Assembly: GCA_937958295.1 (NCBI GenBank)
Contig: CALFEY010000163.1
Location: forward strand, 1 to 7,632
DNA: 7,632 bases
Source of the DNA: an uncultured Pseudomonadota bacterium
Lineage (GTDB): Bacteria > Pseudomonadota > Gammaproteobacteria > Burkholderiales > Casimicrobiaceae
Reading direction: 5' to 3'
Shown here: positions 1 to 7,126 of the stretch, piece after piece
How positions within the stretch are numbered: position 1 is the first letter of the stretch
Layout of the letters: each line of letters opens with the position of its first letter
The notes under the pieces: generated by a model
Database searches by the model: none
Told to the model about the DNA's origin: nothing
Seen by the model: only the letters and a program-made list of their open reading frames with translations
Made by a program: the position numbers and the translations under genes

Positions 1-1202
<1,202 letters not shown>

Positions 1203-1211
1203 GATCTTATG

Positions 1212-1217
1212 TTCTCC
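1212..1217 (-). promoter_or_regulatory. Ribosome binding site of dnaK
   Basis: On the minus strand GGAGAA lies 9 bases before the dnaK ATG. It is the clearest Shine-Dalgarno sequence in the window and fixes the start of dnaK. A short run UUCUUU slightly upstream (1229-1234) could pair with it; see findings. Confidence 0.75.
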
Positions 1218-1247
1218 GCGATGCTTAGAAAGAATGTCCTGGCCGTC

Positions 1248-1276
1248 AGATGGGGTTTGCGGGGCCGCCGATCAAC
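1248..1276 (-). promoter_or_regulatory. Candidate internal sigma-32 (RpoH) promoter for dnaK
   Basis: Minus strand: GTTGAT at 1276-1271, 15 bases, then CCCCATCT at 1255-1248. The -10 element matches the known RpoH consensus CCCCATnT fully; the -35 element matches CTTGAA at four of six positions (the TTGA core). The -35 overlaps the grpE stop codon. The start of transcription would be near 1240, giving a leader of about 40 bases. If real, it would let dnaK be made in excess of grpE during heat shock. Evidence is sequence match only, and the weak -35 keeps confidence low. Confidence 0.38.
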
Positions 1277-1793
1277 CGTTGCCGCTGCCATCGCCGCTGG
1301 CGACGGTCACGAGAGCCGGGCGCAGCACGCGATCGTTGATGAGGTAGCCCTTCTGGTAGACGTCGACCACGGTGTTCGCGGGCTGCGGCGACGGCACCAT
1401 CTGCATCGCCTGGTGGCGATGGGGGTCGAACTTCTCGCCGGCCGGGTTCACCTCCACGACCTGTGCCTTGGCGAAGGCGGCGTCCAGCGCCTTCAGCGTG
1501 AGTTCGGCGCCGGCCTGGATATCGGCCAGGGTCTGCGGCTGGGTGGACAGCGCCTTCTCGAGGGCGTCCTTCACCGGGAGGAGATCCTCGGCGAACTTCT
1601 CGATGGCGAACTTGTGCGCCTTGGCCACGTCCTCGCGGGCGATGCGGCGGGCATTCTCGGTCTCGGCCTTGGCACGCAGCCAGGCGTCCTTGTACTCGGA
1701 GGCCTCGGCCTGGGCCTTGGCCAGCGGATCGTCGGGGGTGCCCGCGGGGGCGGCGGGCTCGTCGGAAACGGCGGGGTCGTTAGGGGGATTCAT
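1272..1793 (-). CDS. grpE: GrpE, nucleotide exchange factor for DnaK
   Basis: Cytoplasmic dimeric co-chaperone that drives ADP release from DnaK. The 173-residue product has the usual layout: a short acidic and proline-rich disordered N-terminus (about 1-22), a long helix likely to form the dimer coiled coil (about 23-80), then the C-terminal beta domain. The family signature around residues 122-131 (FDPHRHQAMQ) is followed by MVPSPQPANTVVDVYQKGY and LINDRVLRPALVTV, which are typical GrpE segments. The ATG at 1793 is the natural start by length, although the leader just before it (AACGAACCGA) has no good Shine-Dalgarno match. It is followed by dnaK on the same strand after 69 bases and preceded by a strong RpoH-type promoter, so this is the first gene of a heat-shock operon. 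Confidence 0.97.
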   Translation of the reverse strand: MNPPNDPAVSDEPAAPAGTPDDPLAKAQAEASEYKDAWLRAKAETENARRIAREDVAKAHKFAIEKFAEDLLPVKDALEKALSTQPQTLADIQAGAELTLKALDAAFAKAQVVEVNPAGEKFDPHRHQAMQMVPSPQPANTVVDVYQKGYLINDRVLRPALVTVASGDGSGNG

Positions 1794-1832
1794 TCGGTTC
1801 GTTTTAATTGGGGCACGATGCTGACCGCACGC

Positions 1833-1860
1833 ACGTTGGGGTCATTGCCGGCATTTCAAG
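1833..1860 (-). promoter_or_regulatory. Sigma-32 (RpoH) heat-shock promoter of grpE-dnaK
   Basis: Minus strand: CTTGAAA at 1860-1854, then 12 bases, then CCCCAACGT at 1841-1833. The -35 element is a full match to the RpoH consensus CTTGAAA, and the -10 element matches the CCCCA core of CCCCATnT. Counted from CTTGAA the spacer is 13 bases, within the known range for RpoH. Transcription would start near 1825, about 30 bases before the grpE ATG. Position, orientation and the nature of the downstream genes all agree. No sigma-70 promoter was evident beside it. Confidence 0.75.
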
Positions 1861-1913
1861 CACGTGCGGCCAACGTGGCGAAGCGTTCCACCTTCGCCCC
1901 CACCGCCAGGCTC

Positions 1914-1934
1914 GCCCGAACGATCGTTCTGGGC
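1914..1934 (-). repeat. Inverted repeat (hairpin) after the C13 peptidase gene, possible terminator
   Basis: The core GAACGATCGTTC (1918-1929) is a perfect 12-base palindrome, flanked by GCCC on one side and GGGC on the other with one unpaired base at 1930. As RNA it can fold into an eight-pair stem with one bulge and a GAUC loop. It begins 23 bases beyond the peptidase stop codon and lies about 54 bases upstream of the grpE -35 element. There is no T-run after it on the minus strand, so it is not a classic intrinsic terminator. It could instead be an mRNA 3' end structure or a protein-binding site. Confidence 0.45.
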
Positions 1935-1957
1935 AAAAGGCCGGTGCCGCCACGGCG

Positions 1958-3400
1958 CTACTTCGCCGGCGGCACCCCGCCCCCGCGCTCCGCCTCCAGC
2001 GCCGCCTGCCACGCCGAGAGGCGCGCGCCGATGCGCGCGCCCACCGCGCGCTGCGGCGCCGACGGCTCGTAGTCCTGGGCCTTCTCCCGCCCGGCGATGA
2101 CCGGCAAGGCCGCGTCGAACGCCTCCACGAACGAGCCGTGGCGGCGCAGCGCCTCGTCGAAGTACGCCCTGCCGAAATAGGTGAAGTCCGCCTCGTTGCT
2201 GCAGCCGAAGGAATTGCGGTCGGGGGCGGAGGCCGTGATCACGAGGGTGTCGTCGTCGCGCAGCGCGTCCACGAAGCTGCCGGAGTAACAGGCGGAGAGC
2301 ACCAGCACCCGGTGGCGGATCCCGGCGTCGTCGAGCATGCGCCGCAGCTCCGGCGGGGTGAGATCGGCGAACGAGAGCGGATAGAAGGACAACGAGAAGC
2401 GGCCGGGCAGGCCGTGGGAAGTCATGAAGAGGAACAGGATGTCCTCGTCCCGGTTCATCATGGCGCCCACCTTGCGCAGGCTGTCCGCGAGCGAGGTGCG
2501 GGTGGCGAGCGGGATGTCGCGCAAGGTGGCCCGGTTGTTCACGAGGCGCACGGAGCGCCCCCGCGTGCCGAAGCGCTCGGCGAAGAGGGCATCCACCGCC
2601 GTCACCTCCCGCATGAACACGTCCTGCTCGGCGTAGCCCGCCACGCTCACGAGATACAGATTGGGCCGGCCCGGACGCCGCGGGAGCAGCGCGCCGAGCT
2701 CGCGCCCCAGGAGGTCCGGCTGCGAATAGAGCAGCGACTCGCCGGCCGCCGCCGCCCACGACTGCTGGCGTGCCAGCGCCCCGGGATCGGGGGCGCTCAC
2801 CCAGAACTGGCGGCCGCCCGCGCCTTCCACAAAGGGATAGGCCACCACCGCCGCGCCCACCGCCAGCGCCACCACGCGGCCTGGCGCCGACAGCGGAAGC
2901 ATGCGCGACGCCGCCACCGCGAAGGCCACCACGAACCATGCCACCCCGGCGTAGTAAAGGCCATAGCGCAGCCAGGCGAGCGCGCCCCGCAGCGGCAGCA
3001 TGTGATCGCCGACGAGAACCAGGAGCGTCACGACGGCATCGAGCCACAGCGATGCCGCGAGCATCGTGACCACGAGGCCGAGGGTTGCGCCTGTGCGCCC
3101 CGCCAGCGCGGCAAGCGCGGGGCAGCCCACGAGCAAGAGCGTGATCGGGAGCGCGGCGTCGGGCAACGCGCCGGGCGAGAACTGGACGGCGCCGCTCGCC
3201 GCCACGCGCTGCCACACGAGGGTGGACACGAGCGTGAGCACGATGAAGAGCGCGAGCTGGCCCCACGTGGCCACGAGACCGCCGCGCGGCAAGGGCCGCA
3301 GGAAGGCCGTTGCGAGACCGCCGTGCAGGTTGCGCATGAAGGCGGGCCGCCCGTGGGGCACGGGCGGCCCGCTCGAGGAGACGGGCTCCGAAACGGCCAT
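1958..3400 (-). CDS. Membrane-anchored peptidase C13 family (legumain-like, clan CD) protein
   Basis: Putative cysteine protease of unknown physiological substrate. The 480-residue product starts with a Pro/Ser-rich tail and a basic stretch (residues 18-40). About five hydrophobic segments follow (roughly 46-63, 83-101, 104-130, 145-165 and 174-192; the third may be two helices). The C-terminal soluble domain (about 220-465) carries the clan CD dyad: catalytic His329 in MTSHG after a hydrophobic strand (ILFLF), and catalytic Cys371 in LVLSACYSGSF. ITASAPDRNSFGCSNEADFTYFGRAYFDEAL (about 388-417, given here only as the core DRNSFGCSNEADFTYFG) is typical of bacterial C13 members. With an odd helix count and a cytoplasmic N-terminus the catalytic domain would be periplasmic; with six helices it would be cytoplasmic. 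The gene starts 12 bases after hemH with only a weak ribosome site, so translation is probably coupled. Family assignment is firm; function is not known. Confidence 0.88.
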   Translation of the reverse strand: MAVSEPVSSSGPPVPHGRPAFMRNLHGGLATAFLRPLPRGGLVATWGQLALFIVLTLVSTLVWQRVAASGAVQFSPGALPDAALPITLLLVGCPALAALAGRTGATLGLVVTMLAASLWLDAVVTLLVLVGDHMLPLRGALAWLRYGLYYAGVAWFVVAFAVAASRMLPLSAPGRVVALAVGAAVVAYPFVEGAGGRQFWVSAPDPGALARQQSWAAAAGESLLYSQPDLLGRELGALLPRRPGRPNLYLVSVAGYAEQDVFMREVTAVDALFAERFGTRGRSVRLVNNRATLRDIPLATRTSLADSLRKVGAMMNRDEDILFLFMTSHGLPGRFSLSFYPLSFADLTPPELRRMLDDAGIRHRVLVLSACYSGSFVDALRDDDTLVITASAPDRNSFGCSNEADFTYFGRAYFDEALRRHGSFVEAFDAALPVIAGREKAQDYEPSAPQRAVGARIGARLSAWQAALEAERGGGVPPAK

Positions 3401-3412
3401 GGTCCGGCGCCG

Positions 3413-4522
3413 CTATTGCTTCGCGCCCATCGCCTTGGCGCGCGTTTGCGTCAGGGTGCGCGCGTCGATGTCCGGCGGCGCCTCCAGCCAGCCCGCGAGA
3501 TTGCGGAAGGCAAGGTCGGCGAGCGCGGCGATCCAGGCGGGGTGCTCGTTCAGACAGGGAATCACGCGGAGCTCCTGGCCGCCCGCCTCGCGGAAGAGCG
3601 CCTGGCCCTCGAGGCCGATCTCCTCGAGCGTCTCCAGGCAGTCGGTCACGAAGCCGGGACAAAACACGTCCACGCGCCCGACGCCTTCCTTGCCGAGCTG
3701 CTTCAGGACGTCGGCGGTGTAGGGCGTGAGCCACTGCGCACGACCAAAGCGCGACTGGAACGTAAGCGTCCACTGCTGCGCCTCGAGCCCGAGCTCGCGC
3801 GCGAGCAGCCGGCCGGTGACGTGGCAATAGCAATGATACGGATCGCCGCGCTCGAGGGTGCGCCGGGGCAGGCCATGGAAGGACACCACGAGCTTCGCCG
3901 GCCGGCCGTGCTTCATCCAGTAGTCATTGACGTTCTGGGCCAGCGCCTTGATGTACCCGGCATCCGCGTGGAACGTTTCCACGAAGCGCAGCGCGGGCAG
4001 CCGCCGCACGTGCGCCAGGTGCTCGGCCACAGCGTCGAACGTGGAGGCCGTGGTGCTGGCGGCATACTGGGGATAGAGCGGCAGCACGAGGATCTTCTCG
4101 CAGTGCGCCGCCCGCAGCTTGTCCAGCGCGGAGCCCACCGACGGCGTGCCGTAGCGCATGCCGAGCTCTACCGGGCACAGGTCGGCGGGCAGTCCCGCGC
4201 GCTTGAGGCGCTGTCCGAGGTAGCCCAAGAGCAGCGTGCGCTGGCGCAGGCTGTGCGCCAGTAGCGGCGAGCCGTCCTTGGTCCAGATCGCGGCATAGCG
4301 CTTGGCCGACTGCGCCGGCCGCACGTTGAGGATCACGCCGTGCAACAGGGGCTTCCACACGAGCGGCGGGATTTCCACCACGCGCGGATCGGAGAGGAAC
4401 TGCGCGAGATAACGGCGCACGGCCCCCGCGGTGGGCGCGTCGGGCGTGCCGAGGTTGACGAGCAGCACCCCGATGCGCGGCGTGCGGTCGTGGGTGAACG
4501 GCGGTTCGGGGGCGTGCGCCAA
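3413..4522 (-). CDS. hemH: Ferrochelatase, TTG start
   Basis: Inserts Fe2+ into protoporphyrin IX, the last step of protohaem synthesis, at the cytoplasmic membrane face. The 369-residue product begins MAHAPEPPFTH and runs into IGVLLVNLGTPDAPT, the usual N-terminus of betaproteobacterial HemH. The signature LVVSFHGLPRRTLERGDPYHCYC holds the metal/porphyrin-handling His216, and CPGFVTDCLETLEEI holds the conserved acidic Glu297. LPLYPQYAASTTAS (about 147-160) is also conserved. I chose the TTG at 4522 because no ATG lies near the conserved N-terminus, homologues begin at about this point, and GGA precedes it by five bases. The in-frame ATG at 4693 would add 57 Arg/Ser/Ala-rich residues lying entirely within the neighbouring gene. 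It begins 22 bases after the NTF2-like gene and ends 12 bases before the C13 peptidase gene. Length is normal for the family. Confidence 0.95.
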   Translation of the reverse strand: MAHAPEPPFTHDRTPRIGVLLVNLGTPDAPTAGAVRRYLAQFLSDPRVVEIPPLVWKPLLHGVILNVRPAQSAKRYAAIWTKDGSPLLAHSLRQRTLLLGYLGQRLKRAGLPADLCPVELGMRYGTPSVGSALDKLRAAHCEKILVLPLYPQYAASTTASTFDAVAEHLAHVRRLPALRFVETFHADAGYIKALAQNVNDYWMKHGRPAKLVVSFHGLPRRTLERGDPYHCYCHVTGRLLARELGLEAQQWTLTFQSRFGRAQWLTPYTADVLKQLGKEGVGRVDVFCPGFVTDCLETLEEIGLEGQALFREAGGQELRVIPCLNEHPAWIAALADLAFRNLAGWLEAPPDIDARTLTQTRAKAMGAKQ

Positions 4523-4544
4523 TGGAATCCGGGTCGGGGCGCTT

Positions 4545-5015
4545 CTAGCCGCGACGGTGCTCGCGCCAGCGGTCGAAGTTGCGGCGCGCCTCGCCACGGA
4601 TCGCCTTCTGCACGAAGGGCGTCCAGCCGAGCGCGGCGCCCTTGGGCCCGAGCGCCATCCGGCTCCAGCGCCACAGGCTGAAGTCGTCGACATGGCTTGC
4701 GATGCGCCCGTCGCGGAAGGTGAAGCGCGCCTCGATGCGGTTGTGCACCGGGCGGCCGGTCACCGAGAAGGTGTAGCGCGGCTCCCAGTGGGCGTGGCCC
4801 GCGGCAGCATCCGCGGCGAGCACCTTCCAATCGAGGACGAGGTCGCGACCGCGGTCGCAGAACATGGTCCACATGTCGGCCACCTCCCGTCCGCGCACGT
4901 CGAAGATCGGGTCGCGAAACGTGGCATCGGGCAGGTAGCATGCGGCCATCGCGGCGCTGTCGCGCGCGCGGAAGGCACCGTAGAGACGGTCGACGAGGGC
5001 TGCGTTGGGGTGCAA
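4545..5015 (-). CDS. NTF2/SnoaL-like family protein, function unknown, TTG start
   Basis: Small cytoplasmic protein of 156 residues with the look of the NTF2-like cone fold: N-terminal helices (NAALVDRLYGAFRARDSAAMAACYLPD, about residues 4-30), then DATFRDPIF, AHWEPRYTFSVTGRPVHN and RIEARFTFRDGRIASHVDDFSLW as successive beta strands, and a basic C-terminal helix. Stand-alone members often bind or isomerise small hydrophobic molecules, but the substrate here cannot be inferred. The start is taken as the TTG at 5015, two bases after the hrcA stop. No ATG or GTG lies in frame near the fold boundary, and the longer frame from 5180 would add 55 Arg-rich residues overlapping hrcA. No good ribosome site is visible, so translation is probably coupled to hrcA. 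It lies between hrcA and hemH, genes with no obvious functional link to it. Confidence 0.85.
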   Translation of the reverse strand: MHPNAALVDRLYGAFRARDSAAMAACYLPDATFRDPIFDVRGREVADMWTMFCDRGRDLVLDWKVLAADAAAGHAHWEPRYTFSVTGRPVHNRIEARFTFRDGRIASHVDDFSLWRWSRMALGPKGAALGWTPFVQKAIRGEARRNFDRWREHRRG

Positions 5016-5017
5016 GG

Positions 5018-6046
5018 CTATTCGTCGGCGAGCTGCTGGCTCATCGCGTTGGACAGCAGGCGCGCGGTAAGGTCCACGATGGGCACCACGCGCTCGTAGG
5101 CCATGCGCGTGGGTCCTATCACGCCGAGGGTACCCACCACCTTGCCATTCACGCCGTAGGGTGCCGTGACCACGCTGCACTCGTCGAGCGGCACGAGGCC
5201 CGACTCGCTGCCGATGTAGATCGACACGCCCTGCGCCCGCTGCGACAAGTCGAGCAGGTGCAGAATGGACGTCTTCTGCTCGAAAAGCTCGAAGAGCTTG
5301 CGCAGCCGCGCCATGTCGGAGGCGATGTCCTCGGCGTGCAGCAGGTTGTGCTCGCCGGTAACCACGAGCGACTCGCCCTCGGCCAGCGCGCCTTCGCCGG
5401 CATCCACCGCGGCCGCCATGAGCTGCGCGACGTCCTCCTTCAGCGCCCGCAGGTCCTCGCTGATGCGCGCGCGAATCGTGGCGAAAGGCTGTCCCGCGAA
5501 ATTCTGGTTGAAGAAGTTGGTGGCCTCGACGAGCTGCGACTGCGTGTACGAATGGTCAGTGTGCAGGATGCGGTTCTGCACGTCCCCTTCCGCCGTGACG
5601 AGGATGAGCAGCACGCGACGCTCGGACAGGCGCAGGAATTCGAGGTGGCGAAAGGCGGCGTCGCGCCGCCGCGGCGTCATCACCACACCCGCGAACTGCG
5701 TGAGCTGCGAGAGGAGCCCTGCCGCGGTGCTCACAAGCTCCCGCGGCCGGTCCGCCACGAGCTCGCCTTCGAGGCGATGGATCTCCTGCTGCCCGAGGGC
5801 CTTGGTGATCATGAGCGAGTCCACGAAGAAGCGGTAGCCCTTGGCTGTGGGGATGCGGCCCGCCGACGTATGCGGGCTCGCGATGAACCCCATCTCTTCG
5901 AGGTCGGCCATCACGTTGCGGATGGTGGCGGGCGACAGCTCAAGGCCCGAGTGGCGCGACAGCGCGCGCGAGCCCACGGGCTGCCCATCGCTCACGTACC
6001 GCTCGATGAGCGTCTTCAGGAGATGCTGGGCGCGAGGTTCGAGCAT
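5018..6046 (-). CDS. hrcA: Heat-inducible transcription repressor HrcA
   Basis: Represses heat-shock genes by binding the CIRCE inverted repeat; its activity in the known systems depends on the GroEL chaperonin. The 342-residue product has the family's N-terminal winged-helix domain (residues 1 to about 72: MLEPRAQHLLKTLIERY, then SPATIRNVMADLEEMGFI and SPHTSAGRIPTAKGYRFFVD). A central GAF-like and insert region follows, and the C-terminal part includes VSIYIGSESG and VVTAPYGVNGKVVGTLGVIGPTRMAY, all typical. The ATG at 6046 matches the standard N-terminus of HrcA. The longer frame from 6139 adds 31 Pro/Gly/Ala-rich residues with no family similarity. It heads the probable operon hrcA, NTF2-like, hemH, C13 peptidase. 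A GC-rich hairpin lies in its leader. No CIRCE repeat is visible upstream, so autoregulation by HrcA is not supported here. Confidence 0.97.
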   Translation of the reverse strand: MLEPRAQHLLKTLIERYVSDGQPVGSRALSRHSGLELSPATIRNVMADLEEMGFIASPHTSAGRIPTAKGYRFFVDSLMITKALGQQEIHRLEGELVADRPRELVSTAAGLLSQLTQFAGVVMTPRRRDAAFRHLEFLRLSERRVLLILVTAEGDVQNRILHTDHSYTQSQLVEATNFFNQNFAGQPFATIRARISEDLRALKEDVAQLMAAAVDAGEGALAEGESLVVTGEHNLLHAEDIASDMARLRKLFELFEQKTSILHLLDLSQRAQGVSIYIGSESGLVPLDECSVVTAPYGVNGKVVGTLGVIGPTRMAYERVVPIVDLTARLLSNAMSQQLADE

Positions 6047-6057
6047 TCCCCATTCTA

Positions 6058-6087
6058 GCGCGCCGGGGACGGGCACCGCCGGCGCGC
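6058..6087. repeat. Perfect 9-bp inverted repeat in the hrcA leader
   Basis: GCGCGCCGG at 6058-6066 is matched by CCGGCGCGC at 6079-6087 with a 12-base loop. Every pair is G-C, so the hairpin would be very stable in the hrcA transcript, starting about 11 bases upstream of the ATG. A 10-base direct repeat (GCGCGCCGGG at 6058 and 6082) overlaps it. Role unknown; it could hinder translation initiation of hrcA or be a by-product of high GC content. Confidence 0.5.
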
Positions 6088-6117
6088 CGGGTTTGCCTGA
6101 GGCGACGCTTTCGCTCC

Positions 6118-6131
6118 GCCCGCCGGCGGGC
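6118..6131. repeat. 14-bp perfect palindrome in the hrcA-nadK divergent region
   Basis: GCCCGCCGGCGGGC is self-complementary across its whole length with no loop, the shape of a dimeric-protein operator rather than a hairpin. It lies 72 bases upstream of hrcA and 69 bases upstream of nadK, so it is near the centre of the region. Such GC-only palindromes also occur by chance in DNA of this composition, and no regulator can be named. Confidence 0.3.
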
Positions 6132-6199
6132 CGCCACAAGGACCACGTTCGTCCGTTCTACCGAAGCAAGCCAGCAACCCTCGTATGGTTTAATCGGCC

Positions 6200-7120
6200 A
6201 TGCCCGCGCAAGCTCCGGACACGCCCGCCGCCCGCTTTCCGCGCATCGCCCTCGTGGGCCGCTACGCCACGCCCGGCATCGCGAAGCCCCTGGCCGAGGT
6301 GGCGTCGTTCCTCCTCGAGCGCGGCCATCGCGTGGTCCAGGACGCCGCTACGGCGCAATATGCCCCGCTGCCCGGCTACGTCACCGCCACACCCCAGGAG
6401 TTCGCCGCCGATACCGACCTTGCGGTGGTGCTGGGGGGCGACGGCACCATGCTCTCCCTCGCCCGCCAGCTCGCCCCCTTCGGCGTTCCGCTCGTGGGCG
6501 TGAACCAGGGTCGGCTCGGCTTCCTCACCGACATCCCGGTGCGCGAGATGACCGCTGCGCTCGGCGCGATGCTCGACGGCCGCTACGTCGAACAGCAGCG
6601 CACCATGCTCAAGGTGGCGGTGGAGCGGCCCGACGGCCGCAGCGAGCGTGGCCTCGCGCTCAACGACGTCGTGGTCAATCGCGGCTCGCTCGGCAGCATG
6701 ATCGAGTGCGCCGTCGACATCGACGGCCGCTTCGCCTACGCCATGCGCGCCGACGGCATCATCGTGGCCACGCCTACGGGGTCCACGGCCTACGCCCTGT
6801 CCGCCGGCGGCCCCATCCTCGCGCCCGAGCTCGCATCGCTGCTGCTGGTGCCGGTGGCCCCGCACGCCCTCACGCACCGGCCCATTGCCATCGGCGACCA
6901 GTCCTCGATCGCCATCACCGTAATCAACGGCCGCGATGCGGGCGTGCACTGCGACGGCCAGGGCCACTTCGCCCTCGCTGCCGGCGACAAGGTCGTGGTC
7001 GAGCGCGCCGGCTTCCGCGCGCGCTTCCTCTATCCCGAGGGACACGATTACTTCGCCACGCTGCGCGAGAAGCTCCACTGGACCGCCACCCCCGAAGGCT
7101 TGGGCGCCCCGCCTGCCTGA
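6200..7120 (+). CDS. nadK: NAD kinase
   Basis: ATP- (or polyphosphate-) dependent phosphorylation of NAD to NADP in the cytoplasm; the only route to NADP in most bacteria. The 306-residue product shows the family motifs in order: the N-terminal strand PRIALVGRY (about 14-22), the phosphate-binding and catalytic GGDGT at 79-83 (Asp81), GVNQGRLGFLTD (100-111), ALND at 153-156 with the NAD-binding Asn155-Asp156, and DGIIVATPTGSTAYALSAGGP (185-205). The later LTHRPIAI and DGQGHFAL segments are also conserved. Length is normal. The ATG at 6200 matches the usual N-terminus, but no Shine-Dalgarno sequence precedes it. It is transcribed away from hrcA and followed after 6 bases by recN, so the two are likely cotranscribed. 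Confidence 0.97.
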   Translation: MPAQAPDTPAARFPRIALVGRYATPGIAKPLAEVASFLLERGHRVVQDAATAQYAPLPGYVTATPQEFAADTDLAVVLGGDGTMLSLARQLAPFGVPLVGVNQGRLGFLTDIPVREMTAALGAMLDGRYVEQQRTMLKVAVERPDGRSERGLALNDVVVNRGSLGSMIECAVDIDGRFAYAMRADGIIVATPTGSTAYALSAGGPILAPELASLLLVPVAPHALTHRPIAIGDQSSIAITVINGRDAGVHCDGQGHFALAAGDKVVVERAGFRARFLYPEGHDYFATLREKLHWTATPEGLGAPPA

Positions 7121-7126
7121 TCCGCC

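Larger units (their letters stand above)
6047..6199. other. Divergent intergenic region between hrcA and nadK
   Basis: This 153-base gap must hold promoters for both directions. I see no convincing sigma-70, sigma-32 or CIRCE element and no LexA-type CTGT-N8-ACAG box. TATGGTTTAAT at 6184-6194, just before the nadK ATG, is the only AT-rich patch and could be a -10 element, but no -35 partner was found. Two GC-rich dyads lie on the hrcA side and are listed separately. Confidence 0.6.

Noticed and set aside
1804..1815. CCCCAATT near the grpE start as another RpoH -10 element
   Set aside because: No CTTGAA-like -35 is found 13 to 17 bases upstream, and it lies downstream of the better promoter at 1833-1860.
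1842..3833. A 663-codon minus-strand frame overlapping the C13 gene and the end of hemH
   Set aside because: It is another frame of the same strand with an Arg/Ala/Gly-rich product. The C13 frame carries the catalytic motifs and membrane segments and hemH carries its own signatures.
1808..4264. An 818-codon plus-strand open frame opposite the C13 peptidase and hemH
   Set aside because: Its product is a low-complexity Arg/Ala/Gly/His/Glu-rich sequence with no recognisable domain. It lies antisense to two well-supported genes and is explained by few stop codons in GC-rich DNA.
4523..4693. N-terminal extension of hemH to the ATG at 4693
   Set aside because: The 57 added residues are Arg/Ser/Ala-rich, overlap the NTF2-like gene and do not resemble any ferrochelatase N-terminus.
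6047..6139. N-terminal extension of hrcA to the ATG at 6139
   Set aside because: The added 31 residues lie in GC-rich intergenic DNA containing dyads and are not part of the HrcA family; the ATG at 6046 fits exactly.
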